This document shows, one piece after another, positions 1-7,387 of a stretch of 33,930 bases of DNA (position 1 is its first letter; every line of letters starts with the position of its first letter). The stretch covers positions 1-33,930 of the forward strand of contig CAZCZZ010000046.1 of NCBI GenBank assembly GCA_964503335.1. The letters are read 5' to 3'. Under the pieces are notes generated by a model. The model was not told the origin of the DNA, ran no database searches, and saw only the letters and a list, made by a program, of their open reading frames with translations. The DNA comes from CAZCZZ01 sp964503335. Lineage in GTDB: Bacteria > Verrucomicrobiota > Kiritimatiellia > CAIVKH01. A program made the position numbers and the translations under genes.

Positions 1-894
1 CGGCTTGTCGCGCACCGCGCCGGTGAATGCGCCGCGCATGTGCCCGAAAAACTCGCTCTCGAAAAGATTTTCGGGGATCGCGCCGCAGTTGACCTTGATC
101 AGCGCGCGGCTCTTGCGCGGGCTGTTTTCGTGGATCGCGCGCGCGACGAGCTCCTTGCCTGTGCCGCTCTCGCCATTGATCAGCACCGCGGCGTCTGTCG
201 GCGCGACGAGCTGTATTTGCTGGAGCACCCGTTTAATCCCGAGACTGGTTCCGACAATGTTGTGCGTGCCCAGCGCGTCGCTGACCTCCTCGCGCAGATA
301 GACATTCTCCAGCTCGAGCCGTTCCTTGAGCGACGCGATTTCCTCAAACGCACGCGCGTTCGCAATGCTCACCGCCGCGTGGTCTGCAAAGACGCGCAGC
401 CACTGGAAGTCCTCGGCGTCCAGCGCTGCGGTGTCAAAAAGGGCGAGCACGCCGAGCACTTCCCCCCGGAATATCAGCGGTTGCGCCGCGACGGTCTTTA
501 CGCCCTCGCGCTTCATCCACTTCGGATCGGCGATCCATTCTTCATCGCCACGCACATCCGACAAGATCAGGGGTTCGCCCGTTTTCCCGACGCGACCGAT
601 TTTCCGCACGCCGAGCGGAAAGCGTCTGAAGGCGCCATCGAGCCGCGTGTAGTCGTTCTTCGGGTCGGCCGCATTGCCCGCGCTCGCAACGAGATGCAGG
701 CAGCGCGTCTGGTCCGGGCACTCCGGGCGCACACGGCACGTTGCACAAATATCGCCCGGCGCGATAAGCCATATCCGCGCGAGCACGACGTTCCTGCACT
801 GGGCAATGCCCTCAACCACCGAACGCAGCACTTCAGGAAGCGAACGGTTTTGCGCCATGGCCACCATGATATGCGGCAGGCTTGAGCGGTTCAT
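1..894 (-). CDS. Sigma-54-dependent transcriptional activator, GAF + AAA+ domains (C-terminus beyond window)
   Basis: Read directly from the reverse complement: 298 codons from an ATG at 894, open to the window edge. Residues about 20-165 look like a GAF sensor domain holding a four-cysteine cluster, C50-x2-C53-x5-C59-x5-C65, followed by the sequence LHLVASAG. A short helical linker (about 168-190) leads to an AAA+ domain with Walker A GESGTGKE at 241-248 and the sigma-54 contact loop GAFTGA at 288-293. The family hydrolyses ATP to remodel sigma-54 RNA polymerase bound at -24/-12 promoters; the Fis-type DNA-binding domain would lie beyond the window. An in-frame stop four codons upstream makes 894 the most upstream ATG, but no Shine-Dalgarno is visible, so a later start (for example Met10) is possible. 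It is transcribed away from the AhpD operon, whose promoter has a sigma-54 consensus, so it is very probably that operon's regulator. Confidence 0.93.
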   Translation of the reverse strand, partial: MNRSSLPHIMVAMAQNRSLPEVLRSVVEGIAQCRNVVLARIWLIAPGDICATCRVRPECPDQTRCLHLVASAGNAADPKNDYTRLDGAFRRFPLGVRKIGRVGKTGEPLILSDVRGDEEWIADPKWMKREGVKTVAAQPLIFRGEVLGVLALFDTAALDAEDFQWLRVFADHAAVSIANARAFEEIASLKERLELENVYLREEVSDALGTHNIVGTSLGIKRVLQQIQLVAPTDAAVLINGESGTGKELVARAIHENSPRKSRALIKVNCGAIPENLFESEFFGHMRGAFTGAVRDKP

Positions 895-928
895 GGATGA
901 AGACTACGACATTGCGTCGCTACGCGCA

Positions 929-957
929 ACGATACTTCGTAAGTTACGATATATCGT
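929..957. promoter_or_regulatory. Candidate upstream activator sites (two ACGA-N4-TCGT copies)
   Basis: Two dyads of the form ACGA-N4-TCGT lie at 929-940 (spacer TACT) and 946-957 (spacer TATA), 17 bp centre to centre. The second sits inside a perfect 14-bp palindrome, TACGATATATCGTA, at 945-958. A degenerate third copy (ACGA-CATT-GCGT) is at 906-917. They lie about 70-100 bp upstream of the -24 element at 1028, the usual distance for enhancer-binding sites of sigma-54 activators. That the neighbouring GAF/AAA+ protein binds them is inference. Confidence 0.55.
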
Positions 958-1026
958 AGAGGCAGCGTGGACCACAAACAGTTGGAATATCGAGCAAAAC
1001 GGGGCTTTATGCCCAACCGTCGGTGG

Positions 1027-1042
1027 TGGCACGTGAATTGCG
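1027..1042 (+). promoter_or_regulatory. Sigma-54 (-24/-12) promoter
   Basis: The sequence TGGCACGTGAATTGCG matches the RpoN consensus TGGCAC(G)-N4-TTGC. The invariant GG is at 1028-1029 and the invariant GC at 1040-1041, with exactly 10 nt between. Transcription would start near 1053, leaving a leader of about 47 nt before the ATG at 1100. The divergent gene encodes a GAFTGA-type sigma-54 activator, which supports the assignment independently. Confidence 0.85.
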
Positions 1043-1099
1043 ATATGGGGACTCGTCGCGGCAATGTCGCAGCGGCAACAGAAATCAAAGGAATAGAAC

Positions 1100-1660
1100 A
1101 TGAACCGCATTACACAAATCGACCCGACGCAAGCTGCGGGCAAAGCCAGGGATCTTTTCGCCGGCGTTCAAGCGAAGCTTGGCGTGGTACCCAACCTCTT
1201 CCGCGTGTTCGGCAATTCGCCGGCCGTGCTGGAAGGCTACCTGAACTTCAGTGGCGCGCTCGCAGGCGGCGTCCTGAATGCGAAGGTGCGCGAGCAGATT
1301 GCGCTCACGGTCGCGCAGATCAACGACTGCGAATACTGCCTCAGTGCGCACACGTATATCGGCGGCATGGTCGGACTGAATGAGCGCGAAATCACCGACG
1401 CGCGCGGCGTTTCGGCAGCCGATGCGCACACCGGCGCAATTCTGAACCTGGCCCGCAGCATCGTCGTGCAGCGAGGCGTCATCAGCGAGACCGAGTTCAA
1501 GGCCGCTCGCGCGGCGGGGCTCTCGGACGCGGAGATCGTCGAGACGGTCGCAAACGTGGCGCTCAACATCCTCACCAACTACACGAATCACATCGCGCAG
1601 ACGGTCGTGGATTTCCCGGCGGTGCAACCGCTCGAAGTCGCGGCCGCGGCCCTGACCTAA
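1100..1660 (+). CDS. AhpD-like / carboxymuconolactone decarboxylase family protein
   Basis: 186 aa. The AhpD/CMD signature is visible: E65, then C77-E-Y-C80 and H84, matching E-x11-C-x2-C-x3-H, the redox-active cysteine pair and proton relay of alkylhydroperoxidase AhpD. Length and the all-helical pattern fit the family. Such proteins reduce peroxides through the CxxC disulfide or act on aromatic lactone rings; the CxxC favours a peroxidase or thiol-redox role, but the substrate cannot be read from sequence. An AAAGGA Shine-Dalgarno lies 7-8 nt before the ATG. It is the first gene downstream of the sigma-54 promoter and is followed by PNPOx-like and DUF1348 genes, probably one transcript. Cytoplasmic; no signal peptide. 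Confidence 0.9.
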   Translation: MNRITQIDPTQAAGKARDLFAGVQAKLGVVPNLFRVFGNSPAVLEGYLNFSGALAGGVLNAKVREQIALTVAQINDCEYCLSAHTYIGGMVGLNEREITDARGVSAADAHTGAILNLARSIVVQRGVISETEFKAARAAGLSDAEIVETVANVALNILTNYTNHIAQTVVDFPAVQPLEVAAAALT

Positions 1661-1748
1661 GAGGGCGAGGCATGGAACGCGGCGGGCGCTGCACGGATCG
1701 TCGGGGCGCCCTGCCGTTTTCGAAGAAGATGGGATTACCGGAGGCTTT

Positions 1749-2357
1749 ATGGCCCGCAACTTTGCAGAGATTGCCTTTTCCGAAAGTGTGAAGGCGCAGC
1801 AGGAAAAGCATGGATCGCGCCGGTCCTATGCCAAGGTGGAGGCTATGGCGCGCGGCACGGAGTTGGGCACTGACGAGGCCGAGTTCATCGGCGCGCGCGA
1901 CAGCTTCTACCTGTCGACGATCGGCGCGAGCGGGTATCCGTACTTTCAGTTCCGCGGAGGCCCGCCGGGCTTCCTCAAGATCCGCGATCCGAAGACCCTG
2001 GCATTCGCCGATTTTCGCGGCAATCGGCAGTACGTCAGCGTCGGCAACCTGCAGCAGAACGACAAAGCGGCGCTGATCATGGTGGATTATGCGAATCGTC
2101 AGCGGCTTAAGATCTTTGCGCGGGTCGAAGCTGTTGATGCGGACGCCGCGCCGGAGTTGATCGCACAGCTGCAGGACCCGGCCTACGAGGCCGAGGTCGA
2201 ACGGGCGATGATCCTGCACGTGGAGGCCTTCGACTGGAACTGCCCCCAGCACATCACGCCTCGCTACACCATCGACGAGGTGCGCGCACTGAGCGCACCC
2301 ATCTCCGAGTACATCTCGAAACTTGAAGCAGAGATCAGACGCCTCAAATCGACATAA
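1749..2357 (+). CDS. Pyridoxamine 5'-phosphate oxidase-like flavin-binding family protein
   Basis: 202 aa. The central region (about residues 50-125, around DSFYLSTIGASGYPYFQ, RGGPPGFLK and FADFRGNRQYVSVGNL) is the split beta-barrel FMN-binding fold of the PNPOx-like superfamily. It belongs to the poorly characterised subgroup annotated as pyridoxamine 5'-phosphate oxidase family protein, not to genuine vitamin B6 PdxH. A flavin or F420-type reductase/oxidase activity is plausible; the substrate is unknown. The C-terminus (about 175-202) is a charged helix. A GGAGG Shine-Dalgarno at 1740-1744 supports this ATG. It sits 88 bp after the AhpD-like gene and 13 bp before the DUF1348 gene, in the same inferred sigma-54-driven operon. 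Confidence 0.85.
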   Translation: MARNFAEIAFSESVKAQQEKHGSRRSYAKVEAMARGTELGTDEAEFIGARDSFYLSTIGASGYPYFQFRGGPPGFLKIRDPKTLAFADFRGNRQYVSVGNLQQNDKAALIMVDYANRQRLKIFARVEAVDADAAPELIAQLQDPAYEAEVERAMILHVEAFDWNCPQHITPRYTIDEVRALSAPISEYISKLEAEIRRLKST

Positions 2358-2370
2358 GGAGCCGTGAGCT

Positions 2371-2787
2371 ATGTCAGCCCAAATTATCAAACCTCCGTTT
2401 ACTGCCGAGACCGCGCGCGCCAAGGTTAAGGCGGCCGAGATCGCATGGAATTCGCGAGACCCCGAGCGCGTGGCGCTTGCTTACACACCGGATTCCGAAT
2501 GGCGCAACCGTGCGGAATTTTTCAGCGGGCGGGAAGCGATCAGGGAGTTTCTGCGTCGCAAGTGGGCGAAGGAACTCGACTATCGACTGATGAAAGAACT
2601 CTGGGCGTTCACCGACAACCGCATCTCGGTTCGCTTCGAATACGAGTGGCGCGACGTGGCCGGGCAGTGGTACCGAACCCATGGCAACGAACACTGGGAA
2701 TTCAACGATGAAGGCCTCATGCGAAGACGGGACATGAGCGCCAATGACTACCCAATCGAAGAAGCCGAACGCCGTTATCGCGCATAA
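2371..2787 (+). CDS. NTF2-like DUF1348 family protein
   Basis: 138 aa, full length for the DUF1348 (PF07080) branch of the nuclear transport factor 2-like alpha/beta cone fold. Recognisable family stretches include AEIAWNSRDPERVALAYTPD near residue 30, SEWRNRAEFFSGREAI near 45-60 and WEFNDEGLMRRRDMSANDYPI near 110-130. NTF2-like proteins often bind small hydrophobic ligands or act as isomerases and hydrolases; no function is established for this subgroup as far as I know. An AAGGAG Shine-Dalgarno lies upstream of the ATG, only 13 bp after the stop of the PNPOx-like gene, so the two are almost certainly cotranscribed. Likely a downstream step in the same small-molecule or redox response. Confidence 0.9.
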   Translation: MSAQIIKPPFTAETARAKVKAAEIAWNSRDPERVALAYTPDSEWRNRAEFFSGREAIREFLRRKWAKELDYRLMKELWAFTDNRISVRFEYEWRDVAGQWYRTHGNEHWEFNDEGLMRRRDMSANDYPIEEAERRYRA

Positions 2788-2860
2788 ATAGAGGCCGTCG
2801 GCCGGCGTATCGATCCTTGCCGGTCCCGGGTACCGCAGGATTCTCGAAGGCCGTTGGACT

Positions 2861-2906
2861 CTCCGACCGCGTCGAAGAGCGCGAGATTGATGACGTCTTC
2901 GACGTC
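2861..2906 (-). pseudogene. Possible remnant of a PD-(D/E)XK nuclease motif
   Basis: On the minus strand this stretch reads DVINLALFDAVGES, close to the nuclease motif of the nearby addA (GIIDLALFDADGKS). Over plus-strand positions 2861-2900 it matches addA positions 4531-4570 at 33 of 40 bases, with many differences at silent third positions. No start, upstream domain or continuing nuclease motif (DWKTN, QxxxY) is present. It lies in the 142-bp gap between the DUF1348 gene and the calcium-repeat gene. It may be a decayed fragment of a RecB-type nuclease gene; chance similarity is not excluded. Confidence 0.3.
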
Positions 2907-2929
2907 AAGGCGCCCGATGCTTCGGCCCT

Positions 2930-4105
2930 TTACGGCGGAATCTGGACGTTGATCCGGTAGACCTGAGCGGGTGCGTCGCCGGTGTCGGTGATGGATATCA
3001 GGCTGTTGCTGCCCGGCACGTTGGAGGACAGTACGCTCCAAGAGCCCGATGTGAGCTGGCCGCTTTGCTCGACACGGTAGACGCGAACCGCGGAGGACGA
3101 CCAAGTGATCGTCGCCGGGTCGCCACGGGTCAGACGATCCACGCGGAGGTACGAGTTCGAATCGTTCGGATTCGTGTCCGCGACGTACTCTTCGATGTTC
3201 ACATAGGCGTCGCCGTCCTGGTTGCCCGTGGGGCCGTTGGTCGGGGATCCGCTGCCGTTGTCGTCGGCGCTCAGGCCGTACTGCGCCTCCCAGACGTTGT
3301 CCATCCCGTCGCCGTCGCGATCGCTGTCGCACGCATCGCCCAACGAATCGCCGTCGAGGTTGCCCTGGCCGGGGTTCTGGACGAAATCGCAGTTGTCGCA
3401 GATGTCGCCCACGCCGTCCCCGTCAAAGTCGCTCTGGAAGCCGTTGTTGTTGGTCGGACAATTGTCGCAGGCGTTCGGGAAGCCGTCACCGTCCGTGTCC
3501 TCCTGGCCCGGATTGAAGCCGAACGGGCAGTTGTCGCACTCGTCGCCCACGCCGTCGCCATCGCTGTCCGCCTGCGTGGCGTTCATCGTGGTCGGACAGT
3601 TGTCCACGTCCTGGCAAACGCCGTCGAGGTCCGAATCATTCGGGGCGGAGAAGGGACACGTGTCGCACACATCCCCAGCGCCGTCTCCGTCGGTATCAAG
3701 CTGGTTCGGGTTCGATATCGTCGGGCAGTTGTCGCTCTCGGCGCAGAACCCGTCGCCGTCGGCATCGTTCAGCGGGTCCTGTACGCAAGCATCGCACACG
3801 TCCCCTATGCCGTCGCCATCCATGTCGTCCTGCGAAATGTTGGAGATGAGCGGACACGTATCGCAGGCGTCTCCGATCCCGTCGCTGTCGGCATCGGCCT
3901 GATCGTCGTTCGGCGCGCCGACGCAGTTGTCGCACACGTCCCCGAAAGCATCCCCGTCCTGGTTCTCCTGCCCGGGGTTGAAGGAGAGCGGGCAGTTGTC
4001 GCTGCCGTCCTCGATGCCGTCGTTATCAAAATCCTGGACGCCCCCTCCACGCGCCGAAGCCAAGTACAATGCAGCCCAAACAAACAGGCCGACCCATGCT
4101 TTCAT
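2930..4105 (-). CDS. Secreted calcium-binding protein with thrombospondin type 3 repeats
   Basis: 391 aa. Residues 1-19 form a signal peptide (Lys2, hydrophobic core, SAR at the likely cleavage site), so the protein is exported. Residues about 24-275 carry around eleven acidic repeats of the type DxDxDGxGDxCDNCP, the thrombospondin type 3 pattern, in which aspartates coordinate calcium and cysteines pair between repeats. The C-terminal 90 residues form a separate beta-rich module (around TITWSSSAVRVYRVEQS and SWSVLSSNV), like tail domains of exported proteins in PVC-type bacteria. The DNA repeats are conspicuous but diverged, so recent expansion is not evident. Possible roles are surface adhesion or matrix scaffolding. 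It stands alone; the nearest minus-strand gene upstream is addA, 243 bp away. Confidence 0.85.
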   Translation of the reverse strand: MKAWVGLFVWAALYLASARGGGVQDFDNDGIEDGSDNCPLSFNPGQENQDGDAFGDVCDNCVGAPNDDQADADSDGIGDACDTCPLISNISQDDMDGDGIGDVCDACVQDPLNDADGDGFCAESDNCPTISNPNQLDTDGDGAGDVCDTCPFSAPNDSDLDGVCQDVDNCPTTMNATQADSDGDGVGDECDNCPFGFNPGQEDTDGDGFPNACDNCPTNNNGFQSDFDGDGVGDICDNCDFVQNPGQGNLDGDSLGDACDSDRDGDGMDNVWEAQYGLSADDNGSGSPTNGPTGNQDGDAYVNIEEYVADTNPNDSNSYLRVDRLTRGDPATITWSSSAVRVYRVEQSGQLTSGSWSVLSSNVPGSNSLISITDTGDAPAQVYRINVQIPP

Positions 4106-4306
4106 ACGAGCCCTTCCCCTTGACCCGAGAGTACCCAGCCGCAGTCTCGCCCTTCAAGCGTTTCGTCGATCCGACGCGGGCCTCCTGAGCCGCATCCGGC
4201 CACCATTCGAACGAAACGATCGACGGTCATCTTCCTTCTGGCACCACTGACGGTTGGTGGGTATCGGGGACGGACGCCTCGTGGGGTCACGAGGACTACA
4301 ATCCCA

Positions 4307-4340
4307 ATTCGCGCACATCCGCACCTATTCGTGGCTAAAC
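4307..4340. repeat. Degenerate half-copy of the 10-bp-phased CACGAAT repeat
   Basis: Three units ATTCG, ATCCG and ATTCG start at 10-bp intervals and end in GTGGCTAAAC, mirroring the right arm of the inverted repeats at 10163-10266 and 20290-20400 (which end GTGGTTGAAA and GTGGTTAAAC). No left arm is recognisable nearby. The rest of the 4106-4348 gap holds a 7-bp hairpin at 4277-4294 (CCTCGTG/CACGAGG) without a T-tract, and presumably the promoter of the calcium-repeat gene. Confidence 0.5.
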
Positions 4341-4348
4341 AGCCTGTA

Positions 4349-7300
4349 TCAGGGGCAGGGGATCCAGAGGCCGGTGGCTGTTGAGTAGAGACCGGATTCG
4401 ACCTTGGTCTTGGTAATGCCGGACAGCGTTTCGCTGTAGGCGGTGAGTTGGGGGGCGTAGAGGTCCCTCAAGCTCGTGGCGTTGTTCGGGGTTACTTGGT
4501 TCGTCTTCCAGTCGAGGAGAAAGCAGGACTTTCCGTCTGCGTCGAAGAGCGCGAGGTCGATGATGCCTTCGATGCATTCGGTGTCGGTGCGCTTCAGGAG
4601 GATCGGCATTTCGGGGTGGGCGTGTCCGGTCTTGGCCAACGTCTCCAAGCGGTCTGCGAGGTCCGACTTCAGGAAGAGCTTCCATTCCGTTCGCGCGCGC
4701 TCGGGAAGCGGGGCGTGTTGGACGTGGGCTTCGAAGATGCTGTTCCATTCGGTGCGCGGGGCGCGCCAGTCCTGCGACTCCATCATTTCGTGCCACCAGA
4801 TGCCGTAAGCCTTCGCGGTTTCGGCGCCCGGGGGTTCGTCGACTCGAACTTCGCTGTCCTGCTTCTCGGCGAGCTGATAGGGAAGGACGCGATGCATGCC
4901 GGATTCTGTGATTTCTTTGGCGGCGGTCCACGTGGCCGATTCCACCACGTTGATGCGTAGCTCGACGGGTTCAGCGGACATCGCGGCAGCGCGCGGCTTC
5001 GCGGTCTTGGGGAGCGTGTCGGTCAACTCCTGCCACGCCTTGCGGTACACGACTTTGCCGCCTTCATCCATCATCTGCAGGATGTCGATGAAGGAGAGGT
5101 TGCGCTTCTTCCTGCGATAGAATTCCTCGTCATCGACAAAGATCATCGTCCGCTTCGCGCGGGTCAGGCCGACGTACAGAAGTCGCTCCAATTCCTGGCG
5201 TCGCTTGAGTTCGGCCACAGGACCCAACTCGTCCATGTCGGCCTTGGCGAAGATCACACGCGGCGGTTCGGTCGGGCCTTTGCGCAGGATGTCGGGGTAG
5301 CTGGAGACGAAGCTGATTTGGCGATACATCATGGGCAGGATCACAACATCCCACTGCAGGCCCTTGGCCTTGAAACACGTGAAGAGCTGCACGGCGTCTT
5401 CCTGCACGGGACGACCTGCGACGACGTTCTCGAACGCGTCGCGGAGCGTCGTGACGAAGTCGGAGAGCGATGATCCGTCGGCCTCCGCCCGCGCGGCCCG
5501 TGCAATCAATGCGTCGAGCTCCTCGTTCACGCTGCGCGCTTCGAGCGGAAGGGACAGCAGCCGTTCGCGGAGTTGGGAGAGACGCACCGCATTCTGCACG
5601 ACATCGCGCAGGGCTTCGGTTTTGGTCCGTGCGACGATTTCCTCGATGTTCCGCAGCGCGAGCGTGATTTCGTCGGATTTAGACGGATCGGCGACCCATG
5701 CCGGGTCGGTCCCTTCCACGCGCGCGGCGAGGGCTTCGTCGGATATGCCGTAGATTTCGCGGAGGACGCCGACGAGTTCAAAGTGATCACCCGGATCGGC
5801 GATCACGGTCATGAGCGCGGTGAACCACGCGTACACGGGACTGTCACCAAGGACGGAGCGTTCGGAATGAATCTGTGCCGCAAGCCCGCGATTCTTCAGT
5901 GCAAACGCGGCGGTTTGGAGCCAGCGGGTGCGGGGACACAGGATGGCCACCTCGGACCATGACGACGCGCCGAGTGCGCTGTAGCCGGTCTTTGCAAGCC
6001 AGTCGGCGAGCTGATCCATTTCCAGCAGGCTGACGTCTTCGACGCGTTTCACGTCCTCTGTGGGAGGCTCCGGTGGCGTCCACTTGATCACGCAGCCGGG
6101 TTCGACATCGGGACGCGGACGCAGCACGGAGTAATCGGCCTGACCGCCTTCGCCGTTGAGGAGCGGCTGCGCCAGCGCGTTCGCAGCATCGATGATCGCC
6201 TGGTCGCAGCGGAACGTTACATCGAACGTCAGCTCATCCGCCGCATGCGATTTCACGAGCATCTCCCGAATGCGCTGGTACTGCGCGAGGTCGGCGCGGG
6301 CGGAATAGATCGACTGCTGCGGGTCGCCGACCATGCAGAAGCGACCCGGCACGGGAGGCTTTCCGCCGTTCAGGATCCAAAGACCCGTCGCGTCTTCAGG
6401 TCGCGCGATCTCGAGCAGGATGTTGAACTGCGTCGGGTCCGTATCCTGCGCTTCGTCGAGCAGGACGCTGTAGCCTTCGTGACGGATCGCCGCGACCGCT
6501 TCCGCGTTCTGCGTCAGCGCGAAAGCGAGATCGATCTGGTCTTCAAACGTGAGCTGACCTTGAGCCAGTCGAAACGCGCGATACTCCTCCGCCACCTCGC
6601 GGGCAAGGGCCCAGATGGCCGACGCGCACCAGCGCTGGATCGGCCCGAGCGCAGAGTTCCAGCTCTCCTTGAAACCCTTCGCGGTGGACAGGCATTTGGG
6701 CAGCGGCGCGTAGCGTTGGGTCTTCGTCCAGAGCGTGTGCCAGACCTGCAGGTCTTCCTGTGATCGACCCACGGTGTTCTTGTTCTTCTCCGTGACTTCC
6801 TGCTCCATGACCCATTGGATCGAGATCTCCGGCGGCTTGCCGGGATCGATGGTCCCGCCGATCAGGTGCTCCGAACGCACCTTGCGGGCTACGGCGAAGA
6901 TGTCTTTTGCGGGGACGAGGCGCAGGCAGGCGGTGCGGATGTCGGCATCGACCTTGGGCGCGATACGATCAAGCTGACGCACGAAGGCGGTCCAGAGCGC
7001 GTCGTCGTCATCGACGGCTTCAAACTGCGCGGGCAGGCCGAGAAGGTGTCCGTGCTGCTTGAGCAACCGCACGCAGAAGCTGTGGATCGTACCGAAGAAC
7101 GCCTGGTTGAACGTGCTCAGCACCGCGAGGTCCACGCGCTTCTCGATGATTGCATTGCGCGCGCGCTGGTACATCTCCTCCGCGGACTTCTTCGTGTAGG
7201 TCACGACGACAAGTTTCGGCAGTCGGTCGCGAGCGATCGCGGGATCGGAGGTGGCGAGCGTGACAATGCGATCCACGATCGCGCGGGTTTTGCCCACACC

Positions 7301-7387
7301 GGCGGGGGCGATGACCGAGAAGCTGCGATCGATCTCGCGGACGAAGCGCTCGCGGCGATCCTGGTCGGATGGCAGCTTCGCGCTCAC
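4349..7387 (-). CDS. addA: AddA-like UvrD/RecB-family helicase-nuclease
   Basis: 1012 aa. Superfamily 1 helicase motifs appear in order: Walker A APAGVGKT at 27-34, motif Ia VVTYTKKSAEEM near 61-72, TIHSFC near 100-105, Walker B with DEAQDTD at 311-317, motif III MVGDPQQSIY near 352-361, then CFKAKGLQWDVVIL and LLYVGLTRAKRT towards the C-terminal half. A PD-(D/E)XK nuclease domain ends the protein: D944 (GIIDLAL), D959-W-K961 (LLDWKTN) and the QxxxY motif Q980-LTA-Y984. This is the architecture of AddA, which with AddB resects double-strand breaks for RecA-dependent repair. It is shorter than Bacillus AddA (about 1230 aa). Its ATG overlaps the stop of the upstream nuclease gene in an ATGA, indicating translational coupling. 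Confidence 0.9.
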   Translation of the reverse strand: MSAKLPSDQDRRERFVREIDRSFSVIAPAGVGKTRAIVDRIVTLATSDPAIARDRLPKLVVVTYTKKSAEEMYQRARNAIIEKRVDLAVLSTFNQAFFGTIHSFCVRLLKQHGHLLGLPAQFEAVDDDDALWTAFVRQLDRIAPKVDADIRTACLRLVPAKDIFAVARKVRSEHLIGGTIDPGKPPEISIQWVMEQEVTEKNKNTVGRSQEDLQVWHTLWTKTQRYAPLPKCLSTAKGFKESWNSALGPIQRWCASAIWALAREVAEEYRAFRLAQGQLTFEDQIDLAFALTQNAEAVAAIRHEGYSVLLDEAQDTDPTQFNILLEIARPEDATGLWILNGGKPPVPGRFCMVGDPQQSIYSARADLAQYQRIREMLVKSHAADELTFDVTFRCDQAIIDAANALAQPLLNGEGGQADYSVLRPRPDVEPGCVIKWTPPEPPTEDVKRVEDVSLLEMDQLADWLAKTGYSALGASSWSEVAILCPRTRWLQTAAFALKNRGLAAQIHSERSVLGDSPVYAWFTALMTVIADPGDHFELVGVLREIYGISDEALAARVEGTDPAWVADPSKSDEITLALRNIEEIVARTKTEALRDVVQNAVRLSQLRERLLSLPLEARSVNEELDALIARAARAEADGSSLSDFVTTLRDAFENVVAGRPVQEDAVQLFTCFKAKGLQWDVVILPMMYRQISFVSSYPDILRKGPTEPPRVIFAKADMDELGPVAELKRRQELERLLYVGLTRAKRTMIFVDDEEFYRRKKRNLSFIDILQMMDEGGKVVYRKAWQELTDTLPKTAKPRAAAMSAEPVELRINVVESATWTAAKEITESGMHRVLPYQLAEKQDSEVRVDEPPGAETAKAYGIWWHEMMESQDWRAPRTEWNSIFEAHVQHAPLPERARTEWKLFLKSDLADRLETLAKTGHAHPEMPILLKRTDTECIEGIIDLALFDADGKSCFLLDWKTNQVTPNNATSLRDLYAPQLTAYSETLSGITKTKVESGLYSTATGLWIPCP

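Noticed and set aside
3065..4123. A 352-codon plus-strand frame opposite the calcium-repeat gene.
   Set aside because: It is an antisense shadow of the DGDG-type codon pattern: its Val/Ala-rich repeats mirror the opposite-strand repeats, and it has no recognisable domain or Shine-Dalgarno.
4277..4294. Hairpin CCTCGTG/CACGAGG as the addA terminator.
   Set aside because: The stem is only 7 bp and no T-tract follows on the minus strand.
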